Source: JANOGU01 sp031406135 (lineage in GTDB: Bacteria > Pseudomonadota > Alphaproteobacteria > Rhodobacterales > Rhodobacteraceae). From it: 18,338 nt of DNA. Both the position numbers and the translations under genes were made by a program. Location: assembly GCA_031406135.1 (NCBI GenBank), contig JANOGU010000273.1, positions 1 to 18,338 of the forward strand. The letters are read 5' to 3'. Every line of letters begins with the position of its first letter. Position 1 is the stretch's first letter. Shown piece by piece: positions 1 through 7,327 of this stretch. Under the pieces are notes generated by a model. The model saw nothing but the letters and a program-made list of their open reading frames with translations, searched no databases and was not told where the DNA came from.

Positions 1-84
1 GCGTCGGCGGCTTTGCTGGCGGCGGCACTGATGTTCCTGGGCCTTCAAGGGGTTGGCAGGCGGCGGGACGTTCAAGCCGCATGA
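1..84 (+). CDS. C-terminal tail of an upstream protein (partial), possible PEP-CTERM/VPLPA-like sorting tail
   Basis: Frame 1 is open from the left edge to a TGA at 82-84, giving 27 residues. They form one Ala/Leu-rich hydrophobic stretch (AALLAAALMFLGLQGVG), followed at once by three arginines and a short tail (DVQAA). A terminal transmembrane helix plus Arg cluster is the layout of PEP-CTERM/VPLPA-CTERM sorting signals, which are common on secreted proteins of Rhodobacteraceae and other Gram-negatives. The defining Pro-containing motif would lie left of the window, so this cannot be confirmed. It could equally be the last helix of an ordinary membrane protein. The other two forward frames are stopped early or look non-coding. 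The rest of the gene is outside the window. Confidence 0.45.
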   Translation, partial: ASAALLAAALMFLGLQGVGRRRDVQAA

Positions 85-300
85 ACGGCGCAGCGGTCAT
101 GTCGTGGTTCCCGACAACGCCTTGGCCGGGGCATGCGCGGACGGAGAGTGGGACGATCCGGCGAAACAACGCATCGCAGGGCACGCGGCAATCGGTCACG
201 CCTTGCCGACATGGTGCCCGGCCGATGCGATTGAAGTGACGTTGTTGTTTGCTTGTTGCGGCAAGTGCTGTGCCACGCAGACCTTCAAGGAATGTGCCGA
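85..300. other. Intergenic leader upstream of the FecR gene
   Basis: This is 216 bases between the stop of the upstream gene and the preferred FecR start. Short open frames cross it, but none has convincing composition. The last 70 bases are richer in T than the surroundings and probably hold the promoter and leader of the FecR-cyclase unit. I could not place a convincing -35/-10 pair. A small TTGC-G-GCAA palindrome lies near 256-264, but it is too short to interpret. Confidence 0.35.
287..291 (+). promoter_or_regulatory. Ribosome binding site that decides the FecR start
   Basis: AAGGA lies nine bases before the ATG at 301. The longer in-frame option at 253 has no comparable site, and it would put 16 extra residues before the signal peptide. 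The start at 301 is therefore preferred. Confidence 0.6.
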
Positions 301-1086
301 ATGTTTCAGAAACTGAGCCTTCTGGTTTTTCTGCTTCTGTCGATGCCCCTTTCCATGGCGATGGCCCAGGGCGTCGGCGAAGCCGTCGAGGTTCAGCAGC
401 CGGCGCAGATCGTGTCGGGAGGTGCGACCCGAACCCTGACGCAGGGCAGTCACATCGTCAGTGGCGACGAAATACGGACCGGCGCATCCGGCAAGGTCCA
501 AATCCTGTTCCCGGATGAAACGAAGATTGTCGTCGGCGCCAATTCGTCCCTCAGGATCGACGAGACCCTATTTCGAAAAAACGGCACCGCGCGGAAGTTT
601 GCGACGACCGCATTGGGCGGTTCGTTCCGGTTCATCTCGGGCAACAGCCCAAAACAAGTCTACAAACTCGCGACACCTCTTGCGACGATGGGAATTCGCG
701 GAACGGCATTCGATTACACGGTGACCCGCGGTGCAAGCACGGACTTGCTGGTCTTCGAGGGTTTGGTGCGCTTTTGCGCGCGCGACCGTCGCTGCGCTCT
801 GGTGCCGGGCGGTTGCCAGGCGGTAACGATCCTGCGCGACGGCACGTTTACGCAACCCCTCGATGAGGAGGAAAAGCGCGCCCTTCTGCTTCAGCGTTTT
901 CCGTTGCTGGCCGATCAGGCGAACCTGCGACCGCCGTTCCGCGCCGGGACAGGCGGATGCCAGTCCGTGAAGCTTATCAGTCTGCCGGGCGCGGTGGGCG
1001 ATCATGCTCCGGGTCTGCGACCCCCGCAGAACCCGGCGGACGGCCCGTCCGATTCCCCGGGCAATGACGGAAACCCGGCGGATTGA
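301..1086 (+). CDS. Secreted FecR-domain protein
   Basis: This 261-residue protein starts at the ATG at 301, chosen over the in-frame ATG at 253 because of the AAGGA site and the signal peptide. Residues 1-22 form a signal peptide (hydrophobic LSLLVFLLL core, cleavage likely after AMA), so the protein should be periplasmic or surface-exposed. Residues about 55-155 match the FecR fold: SGDEIRTG, then LFPDETKIVVGANSSL, then ATPLATMGIRGTAF, a typical FecR segment. Four cysteines (159, 165, 172, 220) could form disulfides. The last 40 residues are rich in Pro, Gly and Asp and look unstructured. Unlike the classical FecR of iron signalling, it has no transmembrane anchor and no neighbouring ECF sigma factor or TonB receptor. 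A membrane CHASE2 adenylate cyclase gene follows after 94 bases on the same strand, so the FecR protein probably supplies or modulates its periplasmic input. That role is inferred from position. Confidence 0.85.
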   Translation: MFQKLSLLVFLLLSMPLSMAMAQGVGEAVEVQQPAQIVSGGATRTLTQGSHIVSGDEIRTGASGKVQILFPDETKIVVGANSSLRIDETLFRKNGTARKFATTALGGSFRFISGNSPKQVYKLATPLATMGIRGTAFDYTVTRGASTDLLVFEGLVRFCARDRRCALVPGGCQAVTILRDGTFTQPLDEEEKRALLLQRFPLLADQANLRPPFRAGTGGCQSVKLISLPGAVGDHAPGLRPPQNPADGPSDSPGNDGNPAD

Positions 1087-1180
1087 CCGCAGAACGGGAT
1101 CATCGGATGCCCTCTGACGTGCAAGAACCCATTGCGATTGCCCCAGTTTTGGGCCGATCACCGGCCGGGTTCGGGGCGCC

Positions 1181-3343
1181 GTGACAGACTGGCTCGGCCT
1201 CGGAAAGCGGACCGGGTTCATGACGGTCGCGATGTTGCTGTTGATGGCGCTCGTCAGTCTGCGCGCCCTCGATCCCTGGCCGGTCCAGAATCTGCGCAAC
1301 GCCTACTTCGACTATCTGCAGAAACTGGCGCCGCGCGACTACACGCCTCTGCCGGTGCTGATCGTCGATCTCGACGAGACGTCGTTGTCGAAACTTGGTC
1401 AATGGCCATGGCCACGTGACCGGTTGGCCGCCCTGGTCGATCGGCTGGCCACGATGGGTGCGGCCGTCATCGTTTTCGACATCCTGTTTTCCGAGCCGGA
1501 CCGGCTGTCGCCGCGCAATCTGGTTGGTGACGCTGCAGTGCGTGCGGCGCTTGGCGACGGTCCCTGGGTCGAACGGCTTGCCGGTCTCGACTATGATGTC
1601 GCTTTTGCCGAGGCGATCCGGCGCATGCCGGTGGTGCTGGGGGTCGCGGACGCCGGCGCGACCGGCGGCGCCGTGATCGCCGGCAGGTCCGGCTTCGCCT
1701 TTGTCGGCCAAAACCCCGGCGACGCGCTACTGCCTCTGCGCTCGACCACCGCACTGGTGCCGGTCCTCGCGGAGGCGGCAACCGGCATCGGAGTGGTGAA
1801 CGCCAACCCGCTGGCCGACAGCGATACGCAACGCGAAGTTCCCCTGGTCTGGCGCGGCGAGGATGGCTTCCTGCCGGGTCTCGCGCTTGAGGCGATCCGG
1901 GTCGCCCTTGGCGAGTCGACGATCGTGGTGATCGGTCCGAACGACGGGGCGAACCGGGTCGATGAGGTGAGGGTGGGCGCCTACACCATCCCGACGTCGT
2001 CGCAGGGCCTGTTTCCCTTGCATTTCAGGCATGACGAACCAGGCCAGTACATTCCGGCCCATCAGGTGCTCGACCCCGGCATGGGCGAGCAGCTTGCGCA
2101 ACTGTTGCAGGGTAGCATCGTGTTTGTCGGGTCATCGGCGGCGGGGCTGTCGGACATCCGTACCACGGCGCTTGGCGAGGGCGTGCCGGGGGTTTCGATC
2201 CATGCGCAGGTGGTCGAGCAGGTGCTGCTGGAAACCTACCTGGCGCGCACGGACGTGACCGAAGGCACCGAGATCATCGTCCTGAACCTGCTCGGCCTCT
2301 TGGTATCCCTGGTGCTGATGTTCACAGGACCGATCCCCTCGCTCGTTGCCGGCGGCATGGCCGGGGCGGCGACGCTGGCGGCAAGCTGGATCGCCTTTAC
2401 CCGGCATGGCATCCTGTTTGACGCAACCTTTCCCCTGATCGGCGGCTTTGTCGCCTTTTCGGCACTGGCGATGTACCAGTTCGTCGTCTCCGACCGCGAA
2501 AGGCGGATGATCCGGCGGTCGTTCGCCCGCTATGTGGCGCCGTCGGTGTTGGCCGAGATCGACCGCATGGACCACAGCATCGAACTTGGCGGCAAGACCG
2601 GCGAGGTGACGGTGCTGTTCTGCGACATCCGCAACTTCACGCCGCTGGCGGCCAGCATGTTGGCGCAGGATCTGGTGGCGCTCTTGAACGAACTGTTCAC
2701 CGATCTGTCGGAAGAAATCCTCGCGCAGGCGGGAACCATTGACAAGTACATCGGCGACGAGATCATGGCGTTCTGGAATGCCCCCCTGGTGACGGAACGG
2801 CACCAGTTCCGCGCCTGCATGGCCACTTTGAACATGCGACGGGCGTTGGCGCGCTATAATACGCGCAAGGCGCAGAGCGGCGCCGCACCCGTGGCGATCG
2901 GGATGGGGCTCGACTTCGGGCAGGCTTGCGTGGGCAACATCGGGTCGCGCAACCGGTTCAATTACACGGCGATCGGCGAAACCGTGAACGTCGCGGCGCG
3001 GACGCAGTCCGCCTGCAAGCATGTGGGCTACGACATTCTGGTCACCGCCGAGGTTGCGAGGACGGCCCCGTCGCTTGCGTTCCTGCCCGCGGGTCAGATC
3101 GAGTTGAAGGGAGTGGCGGAACGCACCGAGGCTTTCATTCTGGTCGGCGACGAGGATATGGCCCGGTCGGATGCGTTCGCGCAGATCAGTCAGGCATATC
3201 GGGCGCTGCTGACCGCGCTGAAGTCCGACCTGCCCGAAGCCGATGGTCTTGCCCGGAACGTCGAGACGATAGCGGACCGGATCGATCCCCAGTTGCGCAA
3301 CTTCGTCAACCGCTGCCTTCAAAGACCTGCCGACTTCCGGTGA
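1181..3343 (+). CDS. CHASE2-domain class III adenylate cyclase, membrane sensor
   Basis: This 720-residue protein probably converts ATP to cAMP in response to a periplasmic signal. One N-terminal helix (about 14-29) precedes a long extracytoplasmic CHASE2 sensor (about 35-345). Three more helices follow (about 362-382, 384-402, 411-433), then a basic linker (436-460) and a cytosolic class III cyclase domain (about 470-650). Catalytic positions are present: metal-binding D482 (LFCDIRNFT) and D526 (DKYIGDEIMAFW), adenine-selecting K522 and T596 (NYTAIG), and transition-state N603 and R607 (NVAAR). This favours adenylate over guanylate cyclase. The annotated start is a GTG at 1181 with only a weak upstream G-rich site; an ATG at 1220 (residue 14) would still keep the first helix. 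The gene lies 94 bases after the FecR gene and is probably cotranscribed with it. The signal is unknown. Confidence 0.92.
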   Translation: MTDWLGLGKRTGFMTVAMLLLMALVSLRALDPWPVQNLRNAYFDYLQKLAPRDYTPLPVLIVDLDETSLSKLGQWPWPRDRLAALVDRLATMGAAVIVFDILFSEPDRLSPRNLVGDAAVRAALGDGPWVERLAGLDYDVAFAEAIRRMPVVLGVADAGATGGAVIAGRSGFAFVGQNPGDALLPLRSTTALVPVLAEAATGIGVVNANPLADSDTQREVPLVWRGEDGFLPGLALEAIRVALGESTIVVIGPNDGANRVDEVRVGAYTIPTSSQGLFPLHFRHDEPGQYIPAHQVLDPGMGEQLAQLLQGSIVFVGSSAAGLSDIRTTALGEGVPGVSIHAQVVEQVLLETYLARTDVTEGTEIIVLNLLGLLVSLVLMFTGPIPSLVAGGMAGAATLAASWIAFTRHGILFDATFPLIGGFVAFSALAMYQFVVSDRERRMIRRSFARYVAPSVLAEIDRMDHSIELGGKTGEVTVLFCDIRNFTPLAASMLAQDLVALLNELFTDLSEEILAQAGTIDKYIGDEIMAFWNAPLVTERHQFRACMATLNMRRALARYNTRKAQSGAAPVAIGMGLDFGQACVGNIGSRNRFNYTAIGETVNVAARTQSACKHVGYDILVTAEVARTAPSLAFLPAGQIELKGVAERTEAFILVGDEDMARSDAFAQISQAYRALLTALKSDLPEADGLARNVETIADRIDPQLRNFVNRCLQRPADFR

Positions 3344-3374
3344 CCCGGACCCGAACGCGCCGACACAGGGGCTT

Positions 3375-3419
3375 GGTCTCGGTTTCGATAGACCTTTAGG
3401 GGGTGCCGTGGTTTTTTTT
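3375..3419 (+). terminator. Possible weak terminator after the cyclase gene
   Basis: A five-base inverted repeat (GGTCT at 3375-3379, AGACC at 3390-3394) lies about 30 bases after the cyclase stop and is followed by TTT. A run of eight T occurs at 3412-3419. The stem is short and the long T run is 17 bases away from it, so this is only a tentative termination region. Confidence 0.25.
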
Positions 3420-3955
3420 GCACAAATCGGCTGACAGCTTGCGTTCCCCTTGCCCGGGCTTTCGTATCCCGCGGCTGTCAGACGGTTCAGCGTCCGCGCC
3501 ATCAATCCACTTCCGTATCCACCCGCAAGATGTGGCATGCAGTGATACGGAGTGGGACAGGATGGAGCAGGTAATCTTCAGATAAGGTTAGATTTTCGCT
3601 TGCCTGCGGAACTGCGTGATACGTGCTGAAACAAGGGTTCCCGTCCCTTCTGCGGCACCACTCCCGCGCCGACGCCTCCAGACGACACTCCGGGTTGACC
3701 GTCGCCCGCCACATGATGCGGCTCCGCCGCGGCGCGGCACCTGATCGACCATCGAGGCCCATCCCTGCGCGCTTAGCCAATGTCCGGACGGGCGCCCCGA
3801 CAAGGCTGCGGCCTCTCGCGCCGCACTCCCGCCGGCCGCGCATCCTCATGCAGCGCCGAAGATGCCTGCACGGCGTCCGTTGGCGGCGGATTCGCTAAAG
3901 TCCGACAGATTTCCGGCGCCGATGCCAGGCCGGCCGGCCTGTCCGGGCGCCGCCG

Positions 3956-3963
3956 TTAACCAT
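3956..3963 (+). promoter_or_regulatory. CtrA-like half-site upstream of the dehydratase gene
   Basis: TTAACCAT stands out in very GC-rich sequence, 73 bases before the GTG start of the dehydratase. It resembles the half-site bound by CtrA in alphaproteobacteria, where the full site is TTAA-N7-TTAA. No second TTAA is found at the required spacing, so this is a weak suggestion based on one short match. Confidence 0.15.
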
Positions 3964-4036
3964 GCGGCAAGCGCAGCGGCCGAACCTGCCCCGGTGAATC
4001 GTCCGCGGCCCGGTCGGGTACCGCGTCCAGGGATCG

Positions 4037-6016
4037 GTGGGGGGCATGTCGGGAACGGATCGACCGCGGGCGGCACTCCGGCGGCTCCTGCGCGGGCTGA
4101 CGGAACGATTGGGCCGCCGGGCCAAGCAGGCGCTGCTTCTGTCGCTCGACACCTGCCTCGCGGCGCTGGCGGCGCTGGTTGCGCTGCGCGTGCTTGCGGG
4201 CAGCCTCGCGTTGTCCCACCCGGCGCTTGCGGCGCATCTGGCCCTGGCGGCGCTGGCCGGGGCGGCCGCCTCGGCTCTGGGCGGGCTGCACCGGTTAAAG
4301 CTCGGCGCCTTCGCCGCGCGCGGTCTGGCCCGCTTCGTCGCCGCTGCCATCACGGCCGCCGCCGCGTTGTCCCAGGTCGCCTCCCCGGTTCCGGAGGGGC
4401 TGGCCGCCGCCACCGCCACCGCCTTTGCGCTCGCCTTCGTCGCCGCTGCCGTCGGCCTGCGCCTGGTGCTGCGTGCGGTCCTCGTCTGGGCCCTGCGCGA
4501 CCCTGCGCGGCGCCCGGTGTTGATCTGGGGCGCCGGGGACGCCGGTGTCCGGCTCGCCGCCGCGCTGCGCGACGATCCGGCGATCTCACCTGCCGCCCTG
4601 ATCGACGACGACCCGCAGCTGCATGGCCTCGTTCTGGGCGGGCTGGCCGTGTACCCGCCCGAGCGCGCCGCAGAGCTTGCGCGGCGGACTGGCGCCGATC
4701 GCGTGCTGATCGCCTTGCCCCGGGCCACCGCCCGTCGCCAGGCCGAGATCGCCGCCGACCTTGCGGCCCTGGGCCTGCGGCCGATGGCTGTCCCCTCCTT
4801 CGCCGAGATTGCCGGCGAGGCGCCGCCGCGGCCGGCGCTGCTGACCGTGCCGGCCACCCGCTTCCTGGGCCGCGCGCCGCTTGGCGCCGAGCTCGACGCC
4901 GCCCTGCCCGCCTATGCCGGCCGGACGATCCTGGTGACCGGCGCCGGCGGCTCGGTCGGGTCGGAGCTCTGTCGCCAGCTGCTCGCGCTCGGCCCCCGGC
5001 GGCTTGTGCTGCTCGATGTCAGCGAGGCGGCGCTCTACGCGGTGGGCGAAGACCTCGCCACCGAGGCGGCCGCCCGCCGGGTCACTTTGCGGCCGGTGAT
5101 CGCCAGCGTGACCGACCGCGCCACCGTGCTTCGCCTGATCCAGGCGGAAACCGTGCAGGTGGTCCTGCACGCGGCCGCCTGCAAGCATGTGCCGCTGGTC
5201 GAGGCCAATCCGCTCGCCGGGCTCTCGACCAACGTGCTCGGCACCCGCGCCGTGGCCGAGGCCGCGCGGACCGCCGGGGCGGAACGTTTCGTGCTGGTCT
5301 CCACCGACAAGGCGGTCCGGCCCGCGGGGGTGATGGGCCTGTCCAAGCGGCTGGCCGAATGCGTGGTGCAGGACCTCGCCCGCACCCCCTCGGCCACCGC
5401 CATGGCGGTGGTGCGGTTCGGCAACGTGCTCGGCTCTTCCGGCTCGGTGATCCCGCGCTTCCGCGACCAGATCACCCGGGGCGGCCCGGTCACCCTGACG
5501 CATGAGGATGCGACACGCTACTTCATGACCCTGGCCGAGGCGGCGCGGCTGGTCCTGCTCGCTGGCGCCATGGCCGCGCCCGGCCGGGCGGAGACGCTGG
5601 TTCTGGACATGGGCGCACCCGTGCGCATCCGCGACCTCGCCGAACGCATGGTCGCCGCCGCCGGGCTGACGGTGCGGAGCCCGGCCAACCCGGGGGGTGA
5701 CATCGCGGTCGAGGTGACGGGCCTGCGCCCCGGCGAGAAGCTGCACGAGGAACTGCTCATCGGCGGCGAGATGGCGGCCACCGCGCATCCCAAGGTCATG
5801 CGCCTCGGCGAGCCCGACTGCCGACCGCAGGCGCTGGCCGAAACCCTGCTGGCGCTGCGGGCCGCAATCGGTGCGGGCGACGCCAGTGCTGCTATTGCCG
5901 CCGCCCGCGCCTGCCTTGCGTCCGAGATCGGCGCCATCCCCCCGTCGCAGGCGGAGACCGCCACGCGCCCGTTCCAGACCGCCGAGGCGCCGGACCCGCC
6001 CCGCCGTCGCGCCTGA
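4037..6016 (+). CDS. Membrane-bound nucleotide-sugar 4,6-dehydratase (PglF/WbpM/CapD family)
   Basis: This 659-residue protein probably acts on UDP-HexNAc in polysaccharide or glycan synthesis at the inner membrane. The N-terminal 150 residues hold about four hydrophobic helices. Next comes a first Rossmann-like domain (GAGDAG at 165-170), then the catalytic SDR domain with the NAD-binding motif GAGGSVG at 302-308. The active-site pattern T423-D424-K425 with M433 and K437 (STDK, VMGLSK) matches the PglF/WbpM type, where Met replaces the usual SDR Tyr. GLRPGEK at 562-568 is also typical of the family. The length fits the large membrane forms (about 600-660 residues). The start is uncertain: GTG at 4037 or ATG at 4046. 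No sugar aminotransferase, acetyltransferase or glycosyltransferase gene is adjacent, so the product sugar cannot be named. Confidence 0.88.
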   Translation: MGGMSGTDRPRAALRRLLRGLTERLGRRAKQALLLSLDTCLAALAALVALRVLAGSLALSHPALAAHLALAALAGAAASALGGLHRLKLGAFAARGLARFVAAAITAAAALSQVASPVPEGLAAATATAFALAFVAAAVGLRLVLRAVLVWALRDPARRPVLIWGAGDAGVRLAAALRDDPAISPAALIDDDPQLHGLVLGGLAVYPPERAAELARRTGADRVLIALPRATARRQAEIAADLAALGLRPMAVPSFAEIAGEAPPRPALLTVPATRFLGRAPLGAELDAALPAYAGRTILVTGAGGSVGSELCRQLLALGPRRLVLLDVSEAALYAVGEDLATEAAARRVTLRPVIASVTDRATVLRLIQAETVQVVLHAAACKHVPLVEANPLAGLSTNVLGTRAVAEAARTAGAERFVLVSTDKAVRPAGVMGLSKRLAECVVQDLARTPSATAMAVVRFGNVLGSSGSVIPRFRDQITRGGPVTLTHEDATRYFMTLAEAARLVLLAGAMAAPGRAETLVLDMGAPVRIRDLAERMVAAAGLTVRSPANPGGDIAVEVTGLRPGEKLHEELLIGGEMAATAHPKVMRLGEPDCRPQALAETLLALRAAIGAGDASAAIAAARACLASEIGAIPPSQAETATRPFQTAEAPDPPRRRA

Positions 6017-6388
6017 TCTGCGGACCTCTTCCGCCACTGCGCGAACCGCGCTCGGGGCGCGGTCGTGGGTAACGCCACCCCTGCGGCCGCAAACGGCGGG
6101 ACGCCCGCTCCGGCCTTCCGCCGGGCGCAAGCTCCGGAATGGGCATCGCACCCGGGCGGACCGATTCGCGACCTTGGGGGGCGGGCCTGACCCGCCCCGC
6201 TTTGCTACCCGGCTTGCGTGCAGGGCGAGAGCATCCGGGGCGGGTCTTGGGCCGGCAGATCATCCCCGCCCCGATCCCACTCCCGTATCGCGGTCGGCTG
6301 GGATTTCTCCTATGCTGCGCCTGTCGGTCGCGGTCCAGATCTGGCCCCGCACCGATGACCGAGCGGGGACGCGAGCCGGATCGGCGGG
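6017..6388. other. Intergenic region between the dehydratase and YihY-family genes
   Basis: These 372 bases are GC-rich and contain one strong hairpin (6178-6198), listed separately. Open frames crossing the region encode Arg/Pro-rich strings and are readings of non-coding or antisense sequence. A TATGCT at 6311-6316 could be a -10 element for the downstream gene, but no matching -35 is visible. Confidence 0.45.
6178..6198 (+). terminator. GC-rich hairpin, probable terminator of the dehydratase gene
   Basis: GGGGCGGG (6178-6185) and CCCGCCCC (6191-6198) form a perfect eight-base-pair stem with a five-base loop (CCTGA), followed by GCTTTGC. It lies 162 bases after the dehydratase stop and before the YihY-family gene. 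The stem is very stable but the T tract is short, so efficiency is uncertain. By symmetry it could act on either strand. Confidence 0.45.
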
Positions 6389-7327
6389 ATGGATGTGAAC
6401 ACGGACGCCGAGCCCGACCCGCCACCACCGCCGCCCAAGGCGCGGCGGAGCCTGCGCGTCGCCGGGCTCTACGGCGCGCGCTGGCTGTCCTGGCCGGTCC
6501 GTGCCCTGATCCTGCGCGTCCTGCACGTCTGGAACCGCATGTCCGACCGCGAGCTTGGCCTGATCGCGGCCGGGGTGGCGTTCTTCGGCTTCCTCGCGGT
6601 CTTCCCGGGCATCGCCGCGCTGATCGCGCTCTGGGGTTTTGCCGCCGACCCCGCCGTGATCCGCGCCGAGGTGCAGCTGCTCGCCGAGGTGCTGCCGGCC
6701 GATGCCTTCAGCCTCGTCTCGGGCCAGGTGGATGCGCTTCTTGCCGCCAACAACCGCAGCTTCGGCTGGGCGACGCTGGTCTCGACGCTGCTCGCGCTCT
6801 GGTCCGCGCGCGCCGGCATTTCCGCGCTGGTGCAGGGGATCAACGCCATTCACGGCTACCCGCAGCGCGATACGCTCTCGCACACGGCGCTGGCCATGCT
6901 GTTGACGGTGATTCTGATCGCGCTGGTCATGCTGGCGCTCACGCTCACCGTCGTTGCTCCGGTTGTGATCGCCTTCCTGCCGCTGGGCCGGGTGGAGGCC
7001 TGGGCGCTGGACCTGACCAACCTCGGCTTCGGCCTCGTCCTTGTCACCGCGACCATCGCGATCCTGTACCACACCGGCCCGAACCGCGCCGACCATCCGC
7101 GCCCGCCAATCCTGTCGCGCGGGTTGTTCGTGGCGCTCCTGCTGTGGGCAACGGTGTCGCGGGGGCTGGTGCTGTACCTGACCAATTTCGCCAGCTACAA
7201 CCAGATCTACGGTTCGATCGGCGCGGTGGCGGCTCTGCTGCTCTGGTTCTACCTGTCCGCCTATGCGGTGCTTCTGGGCGCAGCGGTCGATGCCGAACGC
7301 GCCCGGCGGCGCGGGCGGCGTCAGTAG
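6389..7327 (+). CDS. YihY/BrkB-family inner-membrane protein
   Basis: This 312-residue integral membrane protein belongs to the YihY/virulence factor BrkB family, whose biochemical role is not firmly established. A Pro-rich cytosolic N-terminus (residues 8-16) is followed by about six hydrophobic segments: about 55-83, 126-150, 166-195, 205-227, 244-264 and 275-300. The family's C-terminal signature is clear: Y270-N271-x-x-Y274-G275-S276-I-G, then LLWFYLSAYAVLLGA and DAE. The ATG at 6389 is preceded only by a weak G-rich site (GGCGGG); no better start is visible. The length matches the family (about 280-330). The stop codon lies inside the last codons of the convergent tamB gene, giving a 7-base tail-to-tail overlap. 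The old name 'ribonuclease BN' given to relatives is not supported by anything here. Confidence 0.88.
   Translation: MDVNTDAEPDPPPPPPKARRSLRVAGLYGARWLSWPVRALILRVLHVWNRMSDRELGLIAAGVAFFGFLAVFPGIAALIALWGFAADPAVIRAEVQLLAEVLPADAFSLVSGQVDALLAANNRSFGWATLVSTLLALWSARAGISALVQGINAIHGYPQRDTLSHTALAMLLTVILIALVMLALTLTVVAPVVIAFLPLGRVEAWALDLTNLGFGLVLVTATIAILYHTGPNRADHPRPPILSRGLFVALLLWATVSRGLVLYLTNFASYNQIYGSIGAVAALLLWFYLSAYAVLLGAAVDAERARRRGRRQ

Larger units (their letters stand above)
3344..4036. other. Long intergenic region without a convincing gene
   Basis: These 693 bases separate the cyclase gene from the nucleotide-sugar dehydratase gene. The first 260 bases are less GC-rich than the flanks and contain a T8 run at 3412-3419. 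They also contain a short inverted repeat AATCT/AGATT (3573-3577 and 3590-3594), inside the most AT-rich patch (about 3570-3600), which is a possible promoter or regulator site. The second half is GC-rich. Its open frames on both strands encode Arg/Pro/His-rich strings with no signal peptide, ribosome site or recognisable motif, so I do not call them genes. A CtrA-like half-site TTAACCAT occurs at 3956-3963. I saw no tRNA-like fold or insertion-sequence end. Confidence 0.5.

Noticed and set aside
2132..3538. A 468-codon minus-strand frame opposite the cyclase gene
   Set aside because: The cyclase frame carries the conserved catalytic residues; the antisense frame has shadow-like composition rich in Arg, His and Gln.
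3403..3585. A 60-codon plus-strand frame in the long spacer
   Set aside because: It has no ribosome binding site, no recognisable motif, and begins at the edge of a T-rich run; nothing supports translation.
3502..3849. A 115-codon minus-strand frame and overlapping plus-strand frames in the same spacer
   Set aside because: Arg-rich non-coding composition on both strands, no start signals, no family resemblance.
3862..5505. A 547-codon plus-strand frame overlapping the dehydratase gene in another phase
   Set aside because: It is Arg/Pro/Ala-rich with no motif, whereas the overlapping frame has clear Rossmann and active-site motifs.
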